NCBI RefSeq assembly: GCF_002157625.1 | Contig: NZ_BDMM01000002.1 | Coordinates: forward strand, 496,001 to 560,000 | Direction of reading: 5' to 3' | Origin: Brevundimonas sp. SH203 | GTDB lineage: Bacteria > Pseudomonadota > Alphaproteobacteria > Caulobacterales > Caulobacteraceae | DNA length: 64,000 nucleotides | In this document: positions 31,551 to 42,739 of the stretch, in pieces | Layout of the letters: each line of letters starts with the position of its first letter | Position numbering within the stretch: the stretch's first letter is position 1 | Translations under genes and position numbers: made by a program | Notes under the pieces: model-generated | What the model was told of the DNA's origin: nothing | Database searches by the model: none | The model's input: only the letters and a program-made list of their open reading frames with translations

Positions 31551-32105
31551 ATGCTGAAACTGCTCGCTCCCGCTCTCTCCATTCTGTCCGTGCTGGCCGT
31601 TGGGCCGGTCATGGCGCAATCGCAGGACGGTCCGATCGTCACGGGCAATCGCTCGGTGGAAAGCGCGGATGCGCTGAAGACGCGCGAGGCGATCGCCTAT
31701 GCGCGTCCGCTGCCGCGTGGCGCGCCGAACGGGGACTATCCGCTGGTGGCGTGGTGCGACGCGCTGGTCAGCGGTCATGCCGATCTGGGCGACACCCTGC
31801 CGGCGCATGCGCCGGAGGACGTCGAACTGGTGCGGCTGGGACGGCTGGAGGCGCAGGACTTCCGCACGGCCCTGGCCGCTGCGGCTCCCCGTCAATCGGC
31901 CGCCAGCAAGGCCGAGGCGGATCGCGCCGTCGCTGCGGTCAAGGCCCAATGGGCTACGCTGATCGAAAACCCGGATGCGGAGGCGCGCAGCCAGTCGTTC
32001 GGTCTGTTCTTCGGTCTGCCGGGCCGTTGCGAACACGCCGCGCGCCGTATTCGCGAGAACATCACGACGCCGCCCGCCACTCTGGAAAGCGTCGGCATCA
32101 ACTAA
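31551..32105 (+). CDS. secreted protein of unknown function, 184 residues
   Basis: An exported protein with signal peptide MLKLLAPALSILSVLAVGPV ending VMAQ-SQ. The mature part has one Cys in VAWCDALVSGH and one in GLPGRCEHAARR, which may pair, and a charged helical middle. I do not recognise a family. A GGAAG stretch precedes the ATG. It follows the receptor on the same strand but after a terminator, so it is a separate unit that could still serve the same nutrient system. Confidence 0.7.
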   Translation: MLKLLAPALSILSVLAVGPVMAQSQDGPIVTGNRSVESADALKTREAIAYARPLPRGAPNGDYPLVAWCDALVSGHADLGDTLPAHAPEDVELVRLGRLEAQDFRTALAAAAPRQSAASKAEADRAVAAVKAQWATLIENPDAEARSQSFGLFFGLPGRCEHAARRIRENITTPPATLESVGIN

Positions 32106-32160
32106 GCTGCGTCAACTCGGTCGAGTTGACGGCGGACGGCGAACGGCGGTCTGGCCTCGG

Positions 32161-34827
<2,667 letters not shown>

Positions 34828-34840
34828 GCAAAAACTCCGT

Positions 34841-34961
34841 TCATCCCGGCGAAAGCCGGGACCCAGTGCTTTTGTGAGGCACGGTGACTGGGATGACGGG
34901 CGACCACCACGCATCGGCGGCTATCGCTCAAAGAACTGGGTCCCGACTTTCGCCGGGATGA
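34841..34961. repeat. inverted repeat in the split between the two metH genes
   Basis: The 26-base arms at 34841-34866 and 34936-34961 are reverse complements with one mismatch, and each has an inner hairpin (CCCGGCGAAAGCCGGG on the left). The element lies between the stop of the homocysteine-domain gene and the GTG of the second half. Its left end adjoins the GGAG ribosome-binding site of the second half. It belongs to the same general class as the other intergenic palindromes here. Confidence 0.85.
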
Positions 34962-34978
34962 GCGGGGTAAGGGAGTCA

Positions 34979-36061
34979 TCACGAAGCCAACTCGAAGGGT
35001 TCCAACCCGCTTAGGCGCAAGGCCACCGGTCGTTCCGGGATCGCGCGCGGCTTCAGCGGCGCGACTTCTTCCGCGACGTGGCGAATGTGGTCGGGCGTCG
35101 TGCCGCAGCAGCCGCCGACGATGTTGACCAGGCCGGATGCGGCCCATTCCTCGATGAAGTGGGCGGTTTCGTGCGGCTGTTCGTCGTACTGACCCATGGC
35201 GTTGGGCAGGCCGGCGTTGGGATAGGCGGCGACCAGGGTGTCGGCGACGCGGCTCAGTTCGGCGATGAAGGGGCGCATCAGGTCGGCGCCCAGGGCGCAG
35301 TTGAAGCCGACGGCGAAGGGTTTGGCGTGGCGCACGCTGTTCCAGAAACCCTCGGCCGTCTGGCCCGACAGGGTGCGGCCCGAACGGTCGGTGATGGTGC
35401 CGGAAATCCAGATGGGCAGCGGCTCCAGCCCCTCGTCTTCCAGATCCTTGATCGCCTTGATGCAGGCCTTGCAGTTCAGCGTGTCGGTGATGGTTTCGAT
35501 CAGATACAGGTCCACGCCGCCTTCGTTCAGCGCCTTCACCTGATGCCGATAGGCCTCATAGACCTGATCGAAGGTCACGCTGCGGGCGCCGGGGTCGTTC
35601 ACGTCGGACGACATGGACAGCATCTTGTTCAGCGGGCCGATGGAGCCGGCGGCGAAACGGGGCTTGTGCGGCTCCTTTTCCGTCCAGCTGTCGGCGGCGG
35701 CGCGGGCCAGTCTGGCGCCTTCCAGATTAATGTCCCGCACGGCCTGGGCGTCCAGGGCGTAGTCTTCCTGGGCGATGGTGGTGCCGGAGAAGGTGTTGGT
35801 CTCGGAGATGTCGGCGCCTGCCGCGTAATACTGGTTGTGCAGGTCGGCGATGACGTCGGGACGGGTGATGCAGAGGATGTCGTTATTCCCCTTCATCTGA
35901 TGCTTTTCGTCATAGCCGTTGGCGGCGACGAAGCGGTCGGCGCGGAAATCGGCCTCGTCCAGCCCGCGACGCTGGATCATGACGCCCCACGATCCGTCGA
36001 GGACCAGGATGCGCTCCTTGGCCGCCTGATGCAGGGCGGCGATTCGTTCCGCGCGGGTCAT
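34979..36061 (-). CDS. metH: methionine synthase, homocysteine-binding half
   Basis: A 360-residue stand-alone homocysteine S-methyltransferase domain, the first domain of MetH. It begins [19 protein letters not shown] and contains [29 protein letters not shown] with the first zinc Cys, and [19 protein letters not shown] near residue 310 with the Cys pair that completes the zinc site. It ends with a short tail after the domain. The ATG overlaps the metF stop (ATGA). The second half follows after the repeat. Split MetH proteins are known in several alphaproteobacteria, so this is an inherited split and not obviously a fresh frameshift. Confidence 0.94.
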   Translation of the reverse strand: MTRAERIAALHQAAKERILVLDGSWGVMIQRRGLDEADFRADRFVAANGYDEKHQMKGNNDILCITRPDVIADLHNQYYAAGADISETNTFSGTTIAQEDYALDAQAVRDINLEGARLARAAADSWTEKEPHKPRFAAGSIGPLNKMLSMSSDVNDPGARSVTFDQVYEAYRHQVKALNEGGVDLYLIETITDTLNCKACIKAIKDLEDEGLEPLPIWISGTITDRSGRTLSGQTAEGFWNSVRHAKPFAVGFNCALGADLMRPFIAELSRVADTLVAAYPNAGLPNAMGQYDEQPHETAHFIEEWAASGLVNIVGGCCGTTPDHIRHVAEEVAPLKPRAIPERPVALRLSGLEPFELAS

Positions 36062-37014
36062 TGCGCCGCCGCCGTTTCACGCACGCCCAGTACGCGACAG
36101 ATCGCATAGACCAGATCGGCCCGGTTGAGGGTGTAGAAATGGAAGTCCGAGAACCCTTCTTCCTGAAGACGGGCGCAGGTCTCGGCGGCGACGGAGGCGG
36201 CCAACAGCTTGCGGGTTTCCGGGTCGTCGTCCAGCCCGTCGAAATGGGCCTTCAACCAGTCGGGGATGCTGGTCCCGCAGGCGCCGCACATCCGCTTCAG
36301 GCCGGCGAAGTTCGACACCGGCATGACGCCGGGGATCAGGGGAATGGTCACGCCCGCCGCCCGCACCCGGTCGCGGAACCGCAGGAAGGCGTCGATGTCG
36401 AAGAAGAACTGGCTGACGGCGCGGGTGGCGCCCGCATCCACCTTGGCTTTCAGCACCTCGATGTCGTGATCGATGGAGGGGCTTTCGGGGTGGCGTTCGG
36501 GATAGGCGCCGACCGTGACGTCGAAGCCGCCGATCCGCTTGATGGCGGCGGTCAATTCGGTGGCGTTGGCGTATCCGTCTGCGCGGGGGCGATAGGCGCC
36601 GCCGATGCCGGACGCGCCGGGCGGATCGCCGCGCAGGGCCACGATGTGATCGACGCCGATGGCCTTGTAGCCTTCGATGACCTCATCCACCTCTTCCCGG
36701 CTGGCCTCGACGCAGGTCAGGTGGGCGGCGGGGCGGAGCGAAGTTTCCGTGATGATGCGCTGAACGGTGCGGTGGGTCCGCTCGCGGGTCGAACCGCCGG
36801 CGCCGTAAGTGACGGAGACGAAGGCGGGATTCAGCGGCTCCAGACGGCGGATCGCCTTCCACAGATTGGCCTCGGCCTCATCCGTTTTAGGCGGGAAGAA
36901 TTCGAATGACACGCGCACGTCGTCGCGGTTGGACCCGGCGCGGGCCACGGGGCCGAGCGGCGACAGCAGGAGGGCGCGAGCATCGGCCAGGTTCAGGGAG
37001 GCGGGGGAGGCCAT
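36058..37014 (-). CDS. metF: methylenetetrahydrofolate reductase
   Basis: MetF reduces methylene-THF to methyl-THF, the methyl donor for MetH. The 318-residue flavoprotein has [18 protein letters not shown] near residue 33, [14 protein letters not shown] near 65, [14 protein letters not shown], the [10 protein letters not shown] segment near 125 and [19 protein letters not shown] near 207. Its start overlaps the stop of the regulator gene (TGATG) and its stop overlaps the metH start (ATGA), so regulator-metF-metH form one translationally coupled operon. The start is an ATG at MASPASLNL. Confidence 0.96.
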   Translation of the reverse strand: MASPASLNLADARALLLSPLGPVARAGSNRDDVRVSFEFFPPKTDEAEANLWKAIRRLEPLNPAFVSVTYGAGGSTRERTHRTVQRIITETSLRPAAHLTCVEASREEVDEVIEGYKAIGVDHIVALRGDPPGASGIGGAYRPRADGYANATELTAAIKRIGGFDVTVGAYPERHPESPSIDHDIEVLKAKVDAGATRAVSQFFFDIDAFLRFRDRVRAAGVTIPLIPGVMPVSNFAGLKRMCGACGTSIPDWLKAHFDGLDDDPETRKLLAASVAAETCARLQEEGFSDFHFYTLNRADLVYAICRVLGVRETAAAQ

Positions 37015-37973
37015 CAGGCGGTCTTTCTGTTCTGGAGACGGCGCTCGCCGGTCCAGATGGTCACGGTCAGGCCCTCGGCGTCGTGCGGCAGGGCGATGGG
37101 GGCGGAGGGCGTCAGGCCGCCGTCCAGCAGCCAGCCGGTGATCTCGCTGTCGGCGAAGCCCAGGCGGCGATGCTGATGCGCCTCGCGCATATGTTCGAAG
37201 TCGTGCGGCGCGAAGTCGATGATGACCAGACGACCGTTCGGGCTGACCAGACGGGCGGCCTCGGCGACGGCGGCGGCCGGGTCGGACAGGTAGTGCAGCA
37301 CCTGATGCACGATCACCAGATCGGCGCTGGCGGCGGGCAGGCGGGTGGCGAAGATGTCGCCGTGGCGCAGCTCGACCTGCTCCACGCCCGCCTTGGTGAC
37401 GTTGGTGCGGGCGATGTTGAGCATGTTCTGGCTGAGATCCAGCCCGACTGACATCTTGGCCTTCTTGCCGAACAGGGTCAGCATCCGGCCCGAGCCGGTG
37501 CCCAGATCGACCACGCGCTCGAACGGGCCGGGGCCGACGGCCCGTTCGAGCGCGGCCTCGACGGCGCTTTCGCTGACATAGAGCGAACGCAGGCGGTCCC
37601 ACTGGGGCGCGACCTGTTCGAAATAGCTGGCGGCGGCTTCCTCGCGATCCTTGCGGACCTCGTCCAGGCGGCGGTGATCGGCCTCGCCCGCATCCTCGGC
37701 CAGGATGTCCAGCACCGTGTCGATCAGGCGGCGGGCCTGGGCGTCATGCGACAGGCGGTAATAGACGCGGGCGCCGTCGGGGAAACGCTCGATCAGCCCG
37801 GCGTCGGTCATCAGCTTCAGATGGCGCGAGACGCGCGGCTGGCTCTGGTCCAGAATCCGCGACATCTCCATGACCGACAGTTCTTCCCCCGCCAGCAGCG
37901 ACAGGATGCGCAGGCGCGTGGGTTCGCCAGCGGCGCGCAGGGCTTCGACGGTTTGATCAGCGGACAGGCTCAT
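37014..37973 (-). CDS. ArsR-family regulator fused to a SAM-dependent methyltransferase
   Basis: A 319-residue fusion. Residues 1-95 are an ArsR winged helix (LRAAGEPTRLRILSLLAGEE, MSRILDQSQPRVSRHLKLMT, ARVYYRLS). Residues 140-310 are a class I methyltransferase fold with SAM motif VVDLGTGSGRMLTLFG and LVIVHQVLHYLSDP. It heads the metF-metH operon and lies 2 bases downstream of a 28-base perfect palindrome, so it probably represses its own operon in response to SAM or S-adenosylhomocysteine. The SAH-responsive regulator SahR of proteobacteria is an ArsR-family protein of methionine metabolism and is the closest known parallel. Whether the methyltransferase part is catalytic or only a sensor is open. 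No obvious ribosome-binding site precedes the ATG. Confidence 0.9.
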   Translation of the reverse strand: MSLSADQTVEALRAAGEPTRLRILSLLAGEELSVMEMSRILDQSQPRVSRHLKLMTDAGLIERFPDGARVYYRLSHDAQARRLIDTVLDILAEDAGEADHRRLDEVRKDREEAAASYFEQVAPQWDRLRSLYVSESAVEAALERAVGPGPFERVVDLGTGSGRMLTLFGKKAKMSVGLDLSQNMLNIARTNVTKAGVEQVELRHGDIFATRLPAASADLVIVHQVLHYLSDPAAAVAEAARLVSPNGRLVIIDFAPHDFEHMREAHQHRRLGFADSEITGWLLDGGLTPSAPIALPHDAEGLTVTIWTGERRLQNRKTA

Positions 37974-37975
37974 AT

Positions 37976-38003
37976 AATCACATAAGGATATCCTTATGTG
38001 ATT
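37976..38003. promoter_or_regulatory. 28-bp perfect palindrome, likely operator of the methionine operon
   Basis: The half-site AATCACATAAGGAT is followed directly by its exact complement. It is AT-rich in a GC-rich genome and lies between the 2-hydroxyacid dehydrogenase stop and the ArsR-methyltransferase start, ending 2 bases before the ATG. ArsR proteins bind such imperfect or perfect 12-2-12 palindromes. Its overlap with the expected promoter and leader suggests repression of transcription initiation. Confidence 0.85.
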
Positions 38004-38020
38004 TGGCAAGCAAAATCCGA

Positions 38021-38947
38021 CTAAGAAACCGGGGTCTTCAAGGCCTCTCCCGCGAAATGCGCCTGAAGGTTCTCGATCAGAAGCACCAACATGCCCTGAA
38101 CCCCGGCGGTCGTGGCGCCGCCGGTGTGGGGCGTCAGCAGGGTGTTGGGCACGTCGGCCCAGCGCGCCGGATCGGTCGGCTCCTCGGTGAAGACATCCAG
38201 CGCAGCCTGACCCAGCGTCCCTGACTTCAGGGCGGCGATCAGGGCGTCCTCGTCCACCACCTGTCCGCGCGAGACATTGACCAAGAGGCCGTCCGGGCCG
38301 AGCGCGTCGAGAACCTCGCGCGAGATCAGGCCGCGATTGGTCTCGTCCGCCTTGCAGGCGACCACCAGAATATCGCTGGCCTTGGCGAGAGACAGAAGCG
38401 TATCCGCCCGCGGCCATTCGGCCTCATGCGGGCGCGGACCCCACCAGCTGACGGCCATGCGGAAGGCTTCGGCTCGCCGGGCGACGGCCTTGCCGATATG
38501 ACCCAGACCGACGACGCCCAGCTTCTGGCCTCCGATGGAGGCGGTGATGGTGCGGGTCTCGATGGTCCAGTCGCCTGAGCGGACCTGACGGTCGCCGGTG
38601 ACGATCTGGCGGCGGGCGGCCAGGATCAGACCCAGGGCGTGATCGGCGACGTCCTCGTGATTGACGCCGGGCGCATGGGTGACGGGCAGGCCGCGCGCGC
38701 GGCACCATTCGATGTCGATGCCGTCATAGCCGGAGGTGAAACAGGCGATCAGGCCGAGATTGGGCAGTTTCTCGATCAAGGCCTTGTCGAGCGGATATTC
38801 CCCGGCGACGACCAGAGCCCGGATGTCGTGGGCGGCCTCGACCGGCGGACCTTCCCACAAGCGATAGACATCATAGGCGCTCTCCAGAAAGTCGGAGAGC
38901 GGCGCCAGATGCCGCTGCATGATGAGAACGGCGGGGCGTTGGGTCAT
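38021..38947 (-). CDS. D-2-hydroxyacid dehydrogenase
   Basis: A 308-residue NAD(P)-dependent dehydrogenase of the D-isomer-specific family, reducing or oxidising a 2-hydroxy/2-keto acid. The dinucleotide motif GLGHIGKAVARR is near residue 150. The catalytic Arg (NVSRGQVVDEDAL), Glu (FTEEPTDP) and His (TPHTGGAT) are all present. The length and the VTHAPGVNHEDVADHALGL segment resemble the hydroxypyruvate/glyoxylate reductase branch. The substrate is not determined. Its ATG overlaps the stop of the DUF5615 gene by four bases, so it is the last gene of the ettA-toxin/antitoxin run. Confidence 0.88.
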   Translation of the reverse strand: MTQRPAVLIMQRHLAPLSDFLESAYDVYRLWEGPPVEAAHDIRALVVAGEYPLDKALIEKLPNLGLIACFTSGYDGIDIEWCRARGLPVTHAPGVNHEDVADHALGLILAARRQIVTGDRQVRSGDWTIETRTITASIGGQKLGVVGLGHIGKAVARRAEAFRMAVSWWGPRPHEAEWPRADTLLSLAKASDILVVACKADETNRGLISREVLDALGPDGLLVNVSRGQVVDEDALIAALKSGTLGQAALDVFTEEPTDPARWADVPNTLLTPHTGGATTAGVQGMLVLLIENLQAHFAGEALKTPVS

Positions 38948-39276
38948 GCGCGCACCTCGATCAGATGAACGCCCTCGTTCAGACGATCCTGAATCAAGGG
39001 CCATTTGGGCGTGAGCCAGATCAACAGGGAACGGGTCGTCGCATTGCCGATGCGAAGCCAGACGACCTGCGGTCCCTCGCGCCGATCCGAGGCCCACAGG
39101 GCGAAATCACGGTCCTTGGTGACGATGATGCGGCGCTCCGTCCTGGCCAGCCGCCAGATGTCGTCGTCGGACGCATCCAGTGAAAGCAGGCTGGAGACAT
39201 GGTCTGCGTCGAACCCTTGCGTCTTCAGCCAGTCGGCGAGCGATGGCGGCAACTGGGCGTCGACGACGAACTTCAT
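38944..39276 (-). CDS. DUF5615 PIN-like protein, probable toxin
   Basis: A 110-residue protein of the DUF5615/Mut7-C-like PIN family, small putative RNases. Acidic residues expected in the active site are visible in FVVDAQLPPSLADWL, in DASDDDIWRLA near residue 35 and in IIVTKDRDFALWAS near 50. It overlaps the DUF433 gene upstream by four bases and the dehydrogenase downstream by four bases. DUF433-DUF5615 pairs are widely proposed as toxin-antitoxin modules. Only the family context suggests toxicity here. Confidence 0.87.
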   Translation of the reverse strand: MKFVVDAQLPPSLADWLKTQGFDADHVSSLLSLDASDDDIWRLARTERRIIVTKDRDFALWASDRREGPQVVWLRIGNATTRSLLIWLTPKWPLIQDRLNEGVHLIEVRA

Positions 39277-39509
39277 GCGGCGATGACGGCCGTGTCGCCA
39301 ATCGATGCGGCCGCATAGGCCAGGCTGGCGCGGATGTCGTCCGGCTCAAGATAGGGAAAGTCGGTCAGGATGTCTTCGTGACTGGCCCCGCCCGCAAGCA
39401 TGTCCAGCACGTCCTGAACCCGGATGCGCATGCCGCGAATGCAGGGGCGGCCCCCGCACTGGTTCGTGTCGATAGTGATGCGGGACAGAAGATCGCTCAT
39501 GTCCCGCAT
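39273..39509 (-). CDS. DUF433 protein, probable antitoxin
   Basis: A 78-residue protein of the DUF433 family. The family core RITIDTNQCGGRPCIRGMRI, then VLDMLAGGASHEDILTDFP and IRASLAYAAA, is complete. DUF433 proteins are small winged-helix/HTH-like partners of DUF5615 PIN proteins. The start could be the ATG at 39509 or a second ATG at 39500 (MSDLL); the difference is three residues. It begins 15 bases after the ettA stop on the same strand and overlaps the DUF5615 start (ATGA). Confidence 0.87.
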   Translation of the reverse strand: MRDMSDLLSRITIDTNQCGGRPCIRGMRIRVQDVLDMLAGGASHEDILTDFPYLEPDDIRASLAYAAASIGDTAVIAA

Positions 39510-39524
39510 CCTATCATGGTTTGA

Positions 39525-41192
<1,668 letters not shown>

Positions 41193-41372
41193 GAGGTGCG
41201 GTTTCGCCCTTCGGGTTCGTCTTGACGTGGGAGGTTCGGGCGGATGTAGCGACCCAAAGCGCGAAGGGCAAATAGGGCGACGGTCGGGCAGGGCGCGGGC
41301 GGCCGCAATCGGCCCTGTGCGAAACCCGGGCGCGCGGGTAATGAGCCTGATCGAGACAGCCGGGACGCCGCC

Positions 41373-42683
41373 ATGACCGCGATTTCAGACCGACGATTGA
41401 AGGCGGCCATCGGCTTCATCTTCGTGACGGCGGTGCTGGACATCGTGGCGATGGGCATCATCATTCCCGTCCTGCCGCAGCTGATCAAGGATTTCGTCGG
41501 CTCGAACGCCCAGGCCGGGATCATCAACGGCGTGTTCGTGGCCCTGTGGGCGGGAATGCAGTTCGTCGCCTCGCCGGTCATCGGATCGCTGTCGGACCAG
41601 TATGGGCGGCGGCCGGTCATCCTGCTCAGCTGCGCGGGTCTGGCCATCGACTATGTGCTTATGGCGGTGGCGCCGAACCTGTGGTGGTTGGCGGTCGGGC
41701 GGATCATAGCCGGCGTCACCTCGTCCAGCTTCACCACCATCTACGCCTATATGGCCGACGTCACCCCGGTCGAGGGGCGGGCCAAGGCCTATGGGCTTAT
41801 CGGCGCGGCCTTTTCCGGCGGTTTCGTGCTGGGGCCGGTGATCGGCGGTTTCCTGGGCGAGATCAGCCCGCACGCGCCCTTTTGGGCCGCCGCCCTGATG
41901 TCGGGGATCGCCTTCCTCTATGGCCTGATCATCCTGCCTGAAAGCCTGGCGGTCGAGAAACGGATGAGGTTCAGCTGGCGGCGCGCAAATCCGGTCGGGG
42001 CGATGGTGCTTCTGGGCCGTCACCCGGAGTTGACGGGCTTGGCCGGCGTGACCTTCCTGCTGCACTTCGCCCATCACGTCTTCTCGGCCGTGTTCGTGCT
42101 GTACGCCCAGTATCGGTACGGCTGGGGGCCGCGCGAGGTGGGTCTGCTGCTGGCCATGGTCGGCGCGCTGGACATGACGGTGCAAGGGCTGGTCGTCGGA
42201 CCCGTCACCAAGGCGCTGGGCGACCGCAAGACCATGCTGCTGGGGCTGGTCGGCGGAACCTGCGGCATCGCCATGATGGGCTGGGCGCCGACCGGCTGGA
42301 TGTTCGTGGCGGCCATGCTGCCCAATGCGCTCTGGGGCCTGGCCATGCCGACGCTTCAGTCGCTGATGACCCGGCAGGTGTCCGAAAGCGAACAGGGCCA
42401 GCTTCAGGGCGCGACGATGAGCGTGGCCTCCATCGCGGGCGTCGCCTCGCCCCTGTTCTTCGGCTGGATCTATTCGCTGTCGGTCGGGGGCGGGTTCGCG
42501 CCCCTGACCACATGGCTGGACCGGCATGGGCTGGGCGTCATCGACGCGGTCGTCCATGCGCCGGGGCTCAGCTTCTATATCTCGGCCCTGGTCCTGGCGC
42601 TGGCCGGCGTGATCGCTTGGATCACCGCCCGCCGCGCCGAACGCGCCGAACGGGTTTCGGCCGGAGACGCCAGCCTGAGCTGA
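41373..42683 (+). CDS. TetA-like MFS efflux transporter
   Basis: A 436-residue major facilitator with twelve predicted hydrophobic segments, in the TCR/Tet family of drug:proton antiporters. The loop 2-3 motif SLSDQYGRRPVILLS near residue 72 and the antiporter motif GLIGAAFSGGFVLGPVIGG near 140 are intact. TetA-type members often export tetracyclines, but chromosomal copies like this one need not give resistance; no TetR gene is adjacent. It is divergent from ettA and converges on topA. Confidence 0.9.
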   Translation: MTAISDRRLKAAIGFIFVTAVLDIVAMGIIIPVLPQLIKDFVGSNAQAGIINGVFVALWAGMQFVASPVIGSLSDQYGRRPVILLSCAGLAIDYVLMAVAPNLWWLAVGRIIAGVTSSSFTTIYAYMADVTPVEGRAKAYGLIGAAFSGGFVLGPVIGGFLGEISPHAPFWAAALMSGIAFLYGLIILPESLAVEKRMRFSWRRANPVGAMVLLGRHPELTGLAGVTFLLHFAHHVFSAVFVLYAQYRYGWGPREVGLLLAMVGALDMTVQGLVVGPVTKALGDRKTMLLGLVGGTCGIAMMGWAPTGWMFVAAMLPNALWGLAMPTLQSLMTRQVSESEQGQLQGATMSVASIAGVASPLFFGWIYSLSVGGGFAPLTTWLDRHGLGVIDAVVHAPGLSFYISALVLALAGVIAWITARRAERAERVSAGDASLS

Positions 42684-42701
42684 TTCAAAGGGGCCGAGTT
42701 C

Positions 42702-42732
42702 GCCTTTCCGTCACGGCGCGACGGAAAGGCGA
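42702..42732. terminator. strong hairpin between convergent MFS gene and topA
   Basis: The 12-base perfect arms CGCCTTTCCGTC (42702-42713) and GACGGAAAGGCG (42721-42732) are separated by 7 bases. There is no T-run on either side, so it is terminator-like without being a classical intrinsic terminator; it may instead block 3' exonucleases. Confidence 0.55.
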
Positions 42733-42739
42733 TGACGGA

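Noticed and set aside
34828..34978. Recent frameshift or pseudogene in metH
   Set aside because: Each half begins with its own ribosome-binding site and start, ends at a domain border and keeps all catalytic residues, so two working genes are more likely.
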